Source: Streptomyces nymphaeiformis
GTDB taxonomy: Bacteria > Actinomycetota > Actinomycetes > Streptomycetales > Streptomycetaceae
Reading direction: 5' to 3'
NCBI RefSeq assembly: GCF_014203895.1
Contig: NZ_JACHJY010000013.1
Location: forward strand, 214,166 to 278,165
Length of the DNA stretch: 64,000 nucleotides
A program made the position numbers and the translations under genes. Below the pieces are notes generated by a model. That model was not told the origin of the DNA. It was given only the letters and a program-made list of their open reading frames with translations, and searched no databases. Below are positions 43,633-51,865 of this stretch, piece by piece. Position 1 is the stretch's first letter. Every line of letters starts with the position of its first letter.

Positions 43633-44810
43633 GGCCTGGCCAATCCGATGCGGAACAACGGTGGACGGGCGTCCAGTTCCTCCTTGCGTACGTCCCCTGG
43701 GCTGACGACGGCCTCGACCTCGTAGTGCCCGAACGGGAGGTACAGCGCCCACTCCCTGACGTCCGCCGCGTCGTCGACGGGTGCGGGCGGCGGACGACGC
43801 CGGTCCGGCTGCCCGGGGTGTCGGCAGACGAACTCGGCGAGCGCGTTGTCCTCCTTGGGCCGGCAGCCGATGTACACCGGGACGACCGGATCCCCTCTCA
43901 GCTCGTGGAAGTCGAAGTCGAACGACTCGGGGCTGACCGGTACCGCGCCTCCCGCGAGGGTGCCCGCGAACGGAGGCTCTCTCATGAAGCGGCTGATCGC
44001 GTGCATGAGGGTGCCGGTGGTCACCCGCCAGACGCGGTCCTCGGTGTTCTCGCTCCCGGCGCCGTCGAAGCTCCGCAGCAGCGCGTCCGTGAACAGGCTC
44101 ACGCTGTCGGCACGTGCGAAGGACGACTCGCCGTGCAGGGTCGCGAAGTACACGGCGTGTTCCCGATCGACGAACCCGTCGGGTCGATCGTTCCCGGCGA
44201 CCGGGACCCGGCCGAGGGTGTCCCTGCCCACCAGCCTGACGAGCGCGTCCGACCCGGCCCGGCAGGCGTCCACGAAGAACACCTGCTGCGCGGCCCGGCA
44301 GTTGTTGAGCCCGCGCGTCAGCGCCTCGAAGTGCAGCGCGCCGTTCAGCGGGCTGTTCCGGTCGGCGAAGACGTCCGCCGCGAGGAGGGAGGTGTCGAAC
44401 CCTAGCGAGACGCCGTGGCCGCAGAAGTAGAAGACCAGCCGGGCCTCGTCGTGGTCGCCGCGGTCCTTCCACTCCGTGACGGCGGCCACGATGTTGTCGA
44501 TGGTCGCCGCTTCAATGACATGCCCCGCGTTCGTCCTCGGGTGGACGAAGGGGGTCGGAGCCGTCTCGCTGAGCAGGAGCGCCAGACTCCCCAACGGCCT
44601 GGCCTCGTCGTGGTACTGATCGATCATCCAGGAGGCGAACCTGCGTGCCGAGAGCGGCGGCGAGGACAGCTGACGCATCCCCACCGCGCCGGGATGGGGC
44701 GTGGGATCAAGCCCGCCGTCCAGGTGGGTGTACGCCCCGACTCCGATGACGAGGGCGTGTGTGGACGAAGGCCCCGCGTTCTTGTCCAGGTGCACGGTGA
44801 AACCGGCCAT
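43629..44810 (-). CDS. Caspase-like protease (peptidase C14 family)
   Basis: 393 residues. The caspase fold is clear: HALVIGVGAYTHLDGG at 18-33 (first strand), LVFYFCGHGVS at 125-135 with catalytic His132, and QVFFVDACRAG at 176-186 with catalytic Cys183. The p10-like region follows (YFATLHGESSFARADSVSLFTDALLRSF). The C-terminal about 110 residues carry a beta-rich extension (WALYLPFGHYEVEAVV). Caspase-like proteases in bacteria act in programmed death, defence and differentiation. First gene of the operon, divergent from a DUF2235 hydrolase across an AT-rich 86-bp promoter region. No transmembrane segment. Confidence 0.92.
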   Translation of the reverse strand: MAGFTVHLDKNAGPSSTHALVIGVGAYTHLDGGLDPTPHPGAVGMRQLSSPPLSARRFASWMIDQYHDEARPLGSLALLLSETAPTPFVHPRTNAGHVIEAATIDNIVAAVTEWKDRGDHDEARLVFYFCGHGVSLGFDTSLLAADVFADRNSPLNGALHFEALTRGLNNCRAAQQVFFVDACRAGSDALVRLVGRDTLGRVPVAGNDRPDGFVDREHAVYFATLHGESSFARADSVSLFTDALLRSFDGAGSENTEDRVWRVTTGTLMHAISRFMREPPFAGTLAGGAVPVSPESFDFDFHELRGDPVVPVYIGCRPKEDNALAEFVCRHPGQPDRRRPPPAPVDDAADVREWALYLPFGHYEVEAVVSPGDVRKEELDARPPLFRIGLARP

Positions 44811-44854
44811 GGAACCTCCGCGTGACGTACCGGCGGGCCGGAGGGAGCATTTAC

Positions 44855-44867
44855 TCCTATTATAGGA
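44855..44867. promoter_or_regulatory. AT-rich palindrome in divergent promoter
   Basis: TCCTATTATAGGA is a 13-bp palindrome (TCCTAT-T-ATAGGA) in the 86-bp region between the caspase-like gene (minus) and the DUF2235 gene (plus). It is among the most AT-rich spots in the window and could be a shared -10 region or the operator of a regulator controlling both sides. Confidence 0.5.
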
Positions 44868-44896
44868 ATGTATGTGGCATATGGCCCTCGGAGGCC

Positions 44897-45964
44897 ATGA
44901 TGGGCAAGAACATCGTGGTGTGCCTGGACGGGACGGGCAATCAGCTCAAGGCCAGGGGCAACACCAACGTCGTCAAGCTCTACGAGATGCTCGACCTTCA
45001 CGACCCCACGGCGCAGATCGCCTACTACGACCCCGGCGTCGGCACCTTCTCCGCCGCCGGCACGTGGACGACCCCGGGGCGCAAGATCTCCAAGCTCCTC
45101 GGGCTCGCCTTCGGCTCCGGCCTCAAGGCGAACCTCGCCGAGGCCTATACGTATCTGATGCATCATTACGAACCGGGCGACCGGATCTTCCTGTTCGGCT
45201 TCAGCAGGGGCGCGTACACCGCCCGAGCCCTCGCCGGGCTGCTCAAGTCGGTCGGCCTGCTCCGCCCCGGATCGGAGAACCTCGTCCCGTACGCCATCGC
45301 CGTCTACGCCAAGAACCGGACCTGGACCGACGACGACTGGAAGCAACTGCACAAATTCGCCGGTGCGTTCAGCCGGAAGGTGAACGAACGGATCGGCATA
45401 CCCGTCGCCTTCATGGGCATCTGGGACTCCGTGAAGGCGGCCGGACTGCTGCGCTGGAACCTGCGCTGGCTCTTCACCCGGCGGATCCCCAACGTGGGCC
45501 GGGTCCGCCACGCCGTCTCCATCGACGAGAAGCGCCGACCGTACGAGGAGTACCTCGTCCTGCCCCCGGAGGAGCCGGGCGCGCCGGGCCCGATGATCGA
45601 GGAGGTCTGGTTCGCCGGAGTCCACTCCGACGTGGGCGGCACCTTCGACGACGACCCGAAGCTGCCCACCGTCACCCTCAAGTGGATCGTCGACGGCGCC
45701 CTTGACGCCGACCTGCTGCTCAAGGACGGGGCGTACCTCAAGCACCTCGCCCTCGGACCCGGCCACGCCCTCGGCACCGTGCACCGCATGGGCCGCGTCT
45801 GGGCCCTGCTCACCTACCGGCACCGCCGCGTCCCCCGCGACGCCCGGGTGCACGAGAGCGTAAGGCTGCGCACGGAATTCGACGCGGACTACAGGAAACG
45901 CATCCCGGTCGGCGTGACCTGGTCGGACGAGGAGTGGCTGGACCCGCACCCGCGGGCCGGGTGA
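44897..45964 (+). CDS. DUF2235 (Tle1-like) alpha/beta-hydrolase
   Basis: 355 residues from the ATG at 44897 behind GGAGG. Opens with NIVVCLDGTGNQ (Asp-rich first strand, typical of DUF2235) and carries the nucleophile elbow FGFSRGAYTAR (GxSxG, Ser103), then GIWDSVKA and VWFAGVHSDVGGTF (Asp and His region). DUF2235 proteins include T6SS phospholipase effectors (Tle1) and several stand-alone hydrolases. No secretion signal. Divergent from the caspase/MBL operon with a shared regulatory region, so a toxin or membrane-attacking effector within the same module is a reasonable hypothesis. Confidence 0.88.
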   Translation: MMGKNIVVCLDGTGNQLKARGNTNVVKLYEMLDLHDPTAQIAYYDPGVGTFSAAGTWTTPGRKISKLLGLAFGSGLKANLAEAYTYLMHHYEPGDRIFLFGFSRGAYTARALAGLLKSVGLLRPGSENLVPYAIAVYAKNRTWTDDDWKQLHKFAGAFSRKVNERIGIPVAFMGIWDSVKAAGLLRWNLRWLFTRRIPNVGRVRHAVSIDEKRRPYEEYLVLPPEEPGAPGPMIEEVWFAGVHSDVGGTFDDDPKLPTVTLKWIVDGALDADLLLKDGAYLKHLALGPGHALGTVHRMGRVWALLTYRHRRVPRDARVHESVRLRTEFDADYRKRIPVGVTWSDEEWLDPHPRAG

Positions 45965-46001
45965 CCTGCGTTCGGTCTACGTCTCCTCGCGGACGTTTGG
46001 C

Positions 46002-46358
46002 CTACATCTCCTCGCGGACCTTCCGCGCGTGCGCCAGAAGTTCGGCGGCCCGTTCCTCCCAGGCCGCTGCCTTCGCCGGTCGGTAGCGGCGCACCTGCTG
46101 CCGGAACTCCTGAAGGACTTCCTGGGTTCCGGTCTCGTCGCCGTCCACGGCGTACGCGGACGCCCAGCTGAGGTGGGCGTCGAACCAGCGCTCGGTGAGC
46201 TCCGGCTGGTCCCGGTCCGTGGCCAGGCGCCCGTAACTCTCGACGGCCTGACGGAATCCGTGCCGGGCGGCCGCGCTGCGTGCGCAGCTCAGTGAGGTCA
46301 CCCCCAGGGGGAGCCCCGTCTCGACGAGGGGGTACTCCACCACCTCCTCGCCCGGGTG
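46002..46358 (-). pseudogene. Helical (TPR-like) protein, C-terminal fragment
   Basis: The frame ending at 46002 reads HPGEEVVEYPLVETGLPLGV, then GFRQAVESYGRLATDRDQPELTERWFDAHLSWASAYAVDGDETG, a well-formed helical-repeat protein of about 118 visible residues. Upstream of 46358 the sense is lost, and a transposase fragment begins on the other strand at 46453. It is probably the 3' remainder of a larger gene in or beside the caspase module, cut by the mobile DNA at 46.4-48.3 kb. A short duplication of its last codons lies at 45977. Confidence 0.5.
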
Positions 46359-46452
46359 CGCCGGCCAGCCAGTCGAGGATGCCGGAGGAGTTCTCCAACA
46401 GCTGGCTCGCCTCCCACGAGGAGCCGAGCTGGAACAACTCCAGCCCCGCGCC

Positions 46453-46670
46453 ATGACGCGCCTGATGCCGGTCGAGCTGGAGCTCCAGGGGACAGTGATC
46501 CGCCTGGACATCGATCATCTGCCCAGCGGAGCCACCCCGAAGCCGGTCTGGCTGTGGTGGTCGGGCACGGACGCCAGTGAAGCGGACAGCGACCGACTCT
46601 GGCAGGCGTACCTGCGTCGTTTCGACATCGACCACCCCGCGGCCCCGCCGCACAGGTTAAAGATCAAGCT
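46453..46670 (+). pseudogene. Transposase fragment cut by the IS at 46672
   Basis: The frame reads GTVIRLDIDHLPSGATPKPVW, LWWSGTDASEAD and DRLWQAYLRRFDIDH. This is the late part of a streptomycete putative transposase family (I believe NF041680-type; the WQAFLRRFDxEHTFR motif is diagnostic). It ends exactly where the inverted repeat of the next element starts, so that element probably inserted into it or into its relic. Confidence 0.6.
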
Positions 46671-46691
46671 AGGGTCTGTTGCGAAAGTGGA

Positions 46692-47381
46692 TCAAGGATT
46701 TCCTTTGGGAAATGCCTGATCCGTCCAGCCTTGCGACAGTCCGAGATGGCCTGACCGCAGGACCTCGCGCTGGCTGGCCCCCCAGAGCTCCACCTGGTCG
46801 GCGGAGTCCGTGACGGACTGATCCGTGGTGTCGATCAGATGGGTGGACCATCGTCGGTCACTGGCGGTCCAGTCGGTCCAGCGGTCCCAGGCCATTTCGG
46901 GCCAGCTGTCGTCGATGATGACGTCGGGCCGGTGCCGGGGGTCCTTGGCGTGCTCGCGGTGCCAGTCGGCCCAGCCGAGGAAGGCTTCGACGGCCGGAGT
47001 GTCCCAGCGGCCCGGATCGCGCTCGGTGAGCCTGCGGCGCCGGATCTCGTCGGACACATCGACCAGGCACACCGCGATTCCCTCCAACAGCGGTGCCGAG
47101 GGAACGGCCAGGACCTCACCGAGCGGAGACTGGCCGGTCAGCAGCAGATCGAGTCCGCGTCGCTGGTACTCCAGCGCACGGCACACCCACATCTCGGTCG
47201 TGCGGTTCCGCCAGATCCGGTCCGCGTCGTCCGGAACGCCGAGTTCGTCGAAGTCGTGCACGGCGATCCCGCCGAGCCGTTCACCCATGCCACGGGCAAT
47301 GGTGGTCTTCCCCGAGCAGCTGGAGCCCGTCAGTTTGAACAGCACCCGGCCGGAGTGGCAGGTCACAGCTGTATATTCCAT
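46692..47381 (-). CDS. P-loop nucleotide kinase-like protein, passenger of an IS
   Basis: 229 residues from the ATG at 47381. Walker A LTGSSCSGKTT at about 16-26, then HDFDELGVPDDADRIWR, LLLTGQSPLGEVLAVPSAP and RRRRLTERDPGRWDTP (lid-like Arg-rich region). This is a small kinase of the AAA_33/adenylate-kinase-like group; substrate unknown. Start choice is uncertain; a GTG at CHSGRVLF a few codons later is possible. The stop codon lies in the left inverted repeat of the element, so the C-terminal residues may be element-derived. Confidence 0.8.
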   Translation of the reverse strand: MEYTAVTCHSGRVLFKLTGSSCSGKTTIARGMGERLGGIAVHDFDELGVPDDADRIWRNRTTEMWVCRALEYQRRGLDLLLTGQSPLGEVLAVPSAPLLEGIAVCLVDVSDEIRRRRLTERDPGRWDTPAVEAFLGWADWHREHAKDPRHRPDVIIDDSWPEMAWDRWTDWTASDRRWSTHLIDTTDQSVTDSADQVELWGASQREVLRSGHLGLSQGWTDQAFPKGNP

Positions 47382-47420
47382 GTCTTTCCCGGCGCTTCCA
47401 GGGCTCCCGCGCTGTCTTGG

Positions 47421-48315
47421 TCACAGCCATTCGTTGATGGCCGCGACCAAGACCGTCGCCTCGTAGCGCACGGCGAGCTTGTCGTACCGCGTGGCTACCG
47501 CACGGTGCCGTTTCAGACGGTTGATCCCGCACTCCACCGCATGCCGCCGCTTGTAGTCCTCCCTGTCGAAGGCCGGTGGTCGACCGCCCCGGGAACCGAG
47601 CTTCTTGCGGTTGCGGACCTGGTCGGCCCTCTCCGGGATGGTGCACCCGATCCCGCGTCCGCGCAGGTAGGAGCGGTTCACCCGAGAACCGTAGGCTTTG
47701 TCAGCACGGACCCTGTCGGGTGTGGTGCGTGGCCGGCCCGACCCGGTGCGCGGGACGTGGATGCGTTCCGGGACGAGCTGGAACTGCGGGCTGTCGTGCC
47801 GGTGTCCGGCGGTGATCAGCAGCGACAGTGACTTCTGCCCTGCTCGGCCACGAGGTGGATCTTCGTGGTCAGACCGCCGCGGGAGCGTCCGATACCGTGG
47901 TCGTCCGGCTCGGTGTCGACCCCACCGGGCGGCTCGCGCTGCAGATCCCTTTTTTACGCGCGCCAGCCGCGTGCTGGTGGGCGCGGCAGACGGTCGAGTC
48001 CACGCTGACATCCCAAGTGATCAGGCCTTTCGCGTCGGCCTGGACCTGCAGCTGCTCGAAGACCTGCTTCCACGTGCCGTCGCGCTGCCACCGGCGAAAC
48101 AGGTCGTAAACCCGGTCCCACGGACCGTACCGCTCGGGGACGTCTCGCCAGGGCGTGCCGGCCCGGGTCCGCCACCGTATCCCGTCGATCAGCTGCCGAT
48201 GCGTCCACGTGCGAGGCCTTCCCGGCTTCTTCCCCGTCGGCAGCAACGGCTCCAGCCGAGCCCACTGCCGGTCCGTCAGATCCCCTCGCGCCACGCCATG
48301 ATCATCGCAACTCAA
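47421..48315 (-). pseudogene. IS5-type transposase, split over three frames
   Basis: Frame one, from about 48306 (GDLTDRQWARLEPLLPTGKK, WDVSVDSTVCRAHQHAAGA), runs to an A6GGG tract at about 47953, where a -1 shift leads into QREPPGGVDTEPDDHGIGRS and GGLTTKIHLVAEQG. The A6G tract is a typical programmed frameshift site for this IS group. A second break near 47840, best explained by one missing base, is needed to reach KSLSLLITAGHRHDSPQFQL, then RADKAYGSR and KRRHAVECGINRLKRHRAVATRYDK. The first shift may be natural; the second probably inactivates the enzyme. Confidence 0.85.
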
Positions 48316-48337
48316 GATCCACTTTCGCGACAGGCCC

Positions 48338-48584
48338 TACTTCCCGAGCGAGCGGGGGATGGTCTCGCCCACGGCAAGCCGACCCGGGGCGGCAGGAGAG
48401 TGCTCCCCGCGCCTTGCGGGGAGGGGTCTCTTCGGGCCCTGTGAAGCCTCGTTCCTGCTCTCCGCTCCCTGCTCCCTGGGCCCCTGAGACCGTCCCCGCT
48501 CCTCGCTCGAGTGGGGATCCCAAGCGCGTGTGCATGTTCCTGGAACACATGTGCTGCGCGCCGGACTTGCGGGGGATGGTCCTC
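48338..48584 (+). CRISPR. Degenerate CRISPR-like repeats, second locus
   Basis: Repeat-like blocks at about 48338-48366 (CGAGCGAGCGGGGGATGGTC core), 48400-48428 (GTGCTCCCCGCGCC...GCGGGGA), 48496-48521 (CGCTCGAGTGGGGAT) and 48556-48584 (TTGCGGGGGATGGTCC). The first pair is 62 nt apart and the last 60-61 nt, but the middle spacing is off, and the blocks differ strongly from each other. It starts at the right edge of the IS. Call is tentative. Confidence 0.35.
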
Positions 48585-48699
48585 GCTCGGAGAGCCGTGA
48601 CCCGGGGTCTCTCGTTGTGCGGTGTCTCCTCCCTGGCTGTGCTTTCCGCGCCATGATGACCCGGTCCGTAAGCCTTCCACGCTGATCCGGTTGCACCGC

Positions 48700-49178
48700 G
48701 CTCTGCACGCCTGCCTGCGGGACGACGCGGTCACCGAAGTCCTCGCCGTCGTCCGCCCCCCTGGACGTGGCGTACCCGCAAGCTGCGGCAGATCGTCCAC
48801 GCCGACTTCACCGACTACACCGCGATCCAGGACCAGTTCACCGGCCTGGACACCTGCTTCTACTGCCTCGGCATTTCCGCCGTCGGCCGCAGCGAAGTCG
48901 AGTGCACCCGTGTCACCTACGACTACGCTCTGGCTGCCGCACGCGCCCTGATCGCCGCGAGCCCGAACCTGACCTTCGTGTACGTCTCCGGCGAGGGAAC
49001 CGACCCCAGCGGCAAGAGCCGGCAGATGTGGGCCCGTGTCAAGGGCCGCACGGAGAACGACCTCCGGGCGCTACGCATGACCGCGTACATGTTCCGTCCC
49101 GGCTTCATCCAACTGGTCGACGGCACCGTCTCCCGGGCCCCGCTCTACTGTGCCACCGCAGTCCGGCCGGACAGCTAG
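48700..49178 (+). pseudogene. NAD(P)-binding epimerase-like gene, fragmentary and frameshifted
   Basis: A first frame reads LHACLRDDAVTEVLAVVRPP; after a break near 48760 the continuation RKLRQIVHADFTDYTAIQDQ, FTGLDTCFYCLGISAVGRSE, TFVYVSGEGTD, GRTENDLRALRMTAYMFRPG is in another frame. This matches atypical SDR/NAD(P)H-binding oxidoreductases. The N-terminal nucleotide loop is missing, and the C-terminal third is cut at 49178. Confidence 0.75.
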
Positions 49179-49364
49179 GCCCCACCGTCCTGCGCACCCC
49201 CGACATCACCCCCCCGCAGGCGATGCGTCAGACCTGCTGCCCTGTCGCGTTGGGCTTGTCTGTGGATCTTGCGCTGCGCTGCGGGGTTGCCAGGTTCGAT
49301 GAGAACGCTCGGCCCGGGATGCTCAGTGCATCTGGTTTCTGCGGAATCCACGGCGGGCGCGTGA

Positions 49365-50102
49365 TCACCAGGGGACGACGCCGTCGTCCTCGAAGAACGA
49401 ACCGGTCGGGCCGCCGTCGGGCAGCGTGGCGAGCCGGATCGGGGTGGCTGCGCCCTGTTCAGGAGTGCGGGGCCCTTGGAAGCCTGTGAAGTCGGTCGCG
49501 ACCAGGCCCGGGCAGGCGGCGTTGATCAGGATGTTCGTACCGGCGAACTGTCGGGCGTACTGCACGGTGAGGGCGTTGAGGAACGACTTCGACGGCGCGT
49601 AGGCCGCCATGATCGGGCCGATCTCGATGTCCGGGTCCGATTGCCGGGTCAGGGAACCGACGCTACTGGAGACGTTGACGATGCGTGGCGAGGGCGAGCG
49701 CCGCAGCAGTGGCAGCATCGCGTTGGTGACCCGGACGACACCCATGACGTTGGTATCCACGACCGTGCGGAGCACCTCCAGATCGAGCGCGGTCGGGTCC
49801 TGCACCCACCCCGGGTCCATCTCGCCCGAGATGCCGGCATTGTTGACCAGGGCGTCCAGGTGCCCGGCCAGCCGTTCGATCAGTTCCGCGGCATCAGAGA
49901 CGCTCTGGTCGTCGGTCACGTCCAGCGGTACCCCGAACGCTTCCACGCCGACGGCGCGCAGCTTCCCGACGGCGGTTTCGCGTCGGGCCGCGTCGCGGGC
50001 TCCCACGCCCACGCGGTACCCGAGGCTGCCCAGCCCGGCCGCGATCTCGTACCCGATGCCCTTGTTCGCGCCTGTCACCAGCGCGATCATCGTTTCGCTC
50101 AT
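49365..50102 (-). CDS. Short-chain dehydrogenase/reductase
   Basis: 245 residues, normal length. Nucleotide loop TGANKGIGYEIA at 10-21, VNNAGISG at about 87-94, catalytic Ser in VNVSSSVGS and Tyr-x-x-x-Lys as YAPSKSFL. This is the carbonyl reductase-like classical SDR type, reducing a keto or aldehyde group with NADPH. It is divergent from a LysR-type regulator, 93 bp away, with a perfect palindrome between them, so it is the probable target of that regulator. Confidence 0.93.
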   Translation of the reverse strand: MSETMIALVTGANKGIGYEIAAGLGSLGYRVGVGARDAARRETAVGKLRAVGVEAFGVPLDVTDDQSVSDAAELIERLAGHLDALVNNAGISGEMDPGWVQDPTALDLEVLRTVVDTNVMGVVRVTNAMLPLLRRSPSPRIVNVSSSVGSLTRQSDPDIEIGPIMAAYAPSKSFLNALTVQYARQFAGTNILINAACPGLVATDFTGFQGPRTPEQGAATPIRLATLPDGGPTGSFFEDDGVVPW

Positions 50103-50157
50103 GCTGATGATGTTGGCTCGCGGACGAGTGGCGCGGCCAACACCGATACGGTGCCCT

Positions 50158-50178
50158 GTGATACCTGCCGGGTATCAC
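50158..50178. promoter_or_regulatory. Palindromic operator between SDR and LysR genes
   Basis: GTGATACC-TGCCG-GGTATCAC, a perfect 8-bp-arm palindrome 17 bp before the LysR start. It contains the ATAC-N-GTAT core expected of LysR-type (T-N11-A) sites. It is well placed to control both the divergent SDR gene and autoregulate the regulator. Confidence 0.75.
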
Positions 50179-50194
50179 CGCGTATGCTGCGGCC

Positions 50195-51058
50195 GTGGAC
50201 ACCCTGGAGACCCGCGAGTTGAGGTACTTCGTGGCTGTCGCCGAGGAACAGCACTTCGGGCGCGCCGCAGAGCGCCTCGGCATGGCCCAGCCGCCGCTGT
50301 CGCGGGCGATCCAGCAGCTCGAACGGCGCCTCGGGGTCTGCCTGCTGCAGCGCAACCGCCGTGGTGTCCGTCTGACCGGTGCCGGAGAGGTGCTGTTGCA
50401 CGAGGGCCGGGCGGCCCTCGACGCGGCCGCTGCCGCTGCTCGCCGCACCCGGCGCGCCGGCGGTGCCGACAGCCCTGGCGGCCCCCGCGGTCGGCTGGTC
50501 CTTGCGGTGAAGGCCGCCGCGTCGCACGAACTGCTGCGGAAGCTCCTCGACGCCTACGCGGCCGAGCCCGGCAGTGCCGAGATCGAGGTGCTGCTGTGCG
50601 GTGTGGGCGAGCAGGAAGAGTTGCTGCGCGACGGACGTGCTGATGTCGCGCTCATGCACACGCCGTGGAACTCCCTCGCGGGGTTCGACAGCGAGGCACT
50701 GGCGACCGAGGGGCAGGTCGCCGTCCTGCCTGCCGGGCACCCGCTCGCCGCCCGCGAGACCTTGTCCCTGGCTGATGTCAGGGACGTCCCCGATCTGCCG
50801 CTCGCCCGCTGGCCCACCCACGGCACCTACGCACCCGGCCCGGGCCCCGAGATCCACAACCAGACGCAACTGGCTCAGCTGATCGCTCTCGGACGCACCG
50901 TGGCGGTCGTCCCCGACTCCGCCCGCTCCTGGCTGTGGGCCGAGCACACGGCCGTCCCCTTGACCGACGCACCCCCCGTCGTGACCCACATCGCCTGGCC
51001 CGCGCACAGCCGCTCCCTCGCCCTGGCCGGCCTGGTCCGCGCGGCCGCACGGCTATGA
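50195..51058 (+). CDS. LysR-family transcriptional regulator
   Basis: 287 residues from a GTG at 50195. N-terminal winged helix TRELRYFVAVAEEQHFGRAAERLGMAQPPLSRAIQQLERRLG at 5-46 is diagnostic, followed by the linker helix and a substrate-binding-like domain (RLVLAVKAAASHELL, DGRADVALMHTPW, VAVLPAGHPLAAR). Ligand unknown. Probably regulates the divergent SDR gene through the palindrome at 50158. Confidence 0.95.
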   Translation: MDTLETRELRYFVAVAEEQHFGRAAERLGMAQPPLSRAIQQLERRLGVCLLQRNRRGVRLTGAGEVLLHEGRAALDAAAAAARRTRRAGGADSPGGPRGRLVLAVKAAASHELLRKLLDAYAAEPGSAEIEVLLCGVGEQEELLRDGRADVALMHTPWNSLAGFDSEALATEGQVAVLPAGHPLAARETLSLADVRDVPDLPLARWPTHGTYAPGPGPEIHNQTQLAQLIALGRTVAVVPDSARSWLWAEHTAVPLTDAPPVVTHIAWPAHSRSLALAGLVRAAARL

Positions 51059-51352
51059 CCAGGTCCTTGCCCCCCATCGGCCACCACCCGGGACAGCTCA
51101 GACGCCACCAGGGTCGGTGACCGGCGCGGGATCGAGCCCGGCGAGTGATGGGGCGTTGCGGTGCGGGCCGACCTGGAGCTGCTTAGCCTTCTGGTGCGGC
51201 AGGGGGCTATGTGGGGGCGTTGCTGTCTGGGGCTGGGGTGGTCGAGAGTCGGCAGGGGCGAGTGCCGTGGCCATTGGCCGACCCGTGCCATCCGTATCGG
51301 ATGTCGGGCGCGGCTGAGCGGGAAGCGTCAGGCCGGGGGGCAAGGGCGGGGC

Positions 51353-51865
51353 TCAGCGGACCAGTTCCGTCGCCAGCAGGTCCATCAGCAGGCCGTCGTG
51401 CCAGGTGCCGTCCGCGCCTCGTTCGTACTGGCGCATCACGCCGACGGCCCGGAACCCGACCTTCTCGTAGCAGCGGATTGCGGCCGCGTTGTCGGCCGCC
51501 GGATCGATGACGAGCCGGTGGTATCCGCGGTCGTCGACGAGGTGCAGGGTGAGCGTGCGGACGGCGTCGGTGCCCAGGCCCCGGCCGTGCACCGACGGGT
51601 CGAGGAAGAGGTCGATGCCAGCGTGCCGGTACCCCGGGTCCTCTTCGGAGTACCACTGGATCATGCCGACGATCCGGCCGTGGTATCGGATCGTCAGACA
51701 GCGGGTGGAGGGGTCTTCCAGGTCGGAGACGACCTCCCCGGCCAGGTCGTCCTCGCCGAGCCATCGCGCCCGGACCTCGGGCGTGGCCCGGATGGCGGCC
51801 AGAGCGGGGACATCCGCGAGGGTGGAAGGACGTAGGACGACATCAGCACCGTACAAGTCGCTCAT
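51353..51865 (-). CDS. GNAT acetyltransferase, AAC(6')-like
   Basis: 170 residues. GNAT fold: VVLRPSTLADVPALAAIRATPEV N-terminus, IVGMIQWYSEEDPGYRHAGIDLFLDPSVHGRGLGTDAV (acetyl-CoA loop HGRGLGTDA at about 94-102) and NAAAIRCYEKVGFRAVGVMRQYER. The IQWY...HAGIDLFL text is typical of the AAC(6')-type aminoglycoside acetyltransferase subgroup, but many relatives do not confer resistance. No partner gene. Confidence 0.92.
   Translation of the reverse strand: MSDLYGADVVLRPSTLADVPALAAIRATPEVRARWLGEDDLAGEVVSDLEDPSTRCLTIRYHGRIVGMIQWYSEEDPGYRHAGIDLFLDPSVHGRGLGTDAVRTLTLHLVDDRGYHRLVIDPAADNAAAIRCYEKVGFRAVGVMRQYERGADGTWHDGLLMDLLATELVR

Larger units (their letters stand above)
46672..48337. mobile_element. 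IS5-type element carrying a kinase gene
   Basis: Terminal inverted repeats: 46672-46693 and 48316-48337 are reverse complements at 20 of 22 positions (GGGxCTGTxGCGAAAGTGGATC). Each is bordered by a TA dinucleotide (46670-46671, 48338-48339), consistent with a 2-bp target duplication. Inside, both on the minus strand, lie an IS5-type transposase near the right end and a P-loop kinase gene filling the left 700 bp. Usual elements of this type are about 900 bp. No second inverted repeat is visible next to the transposase stop. Confidence 0.65.
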
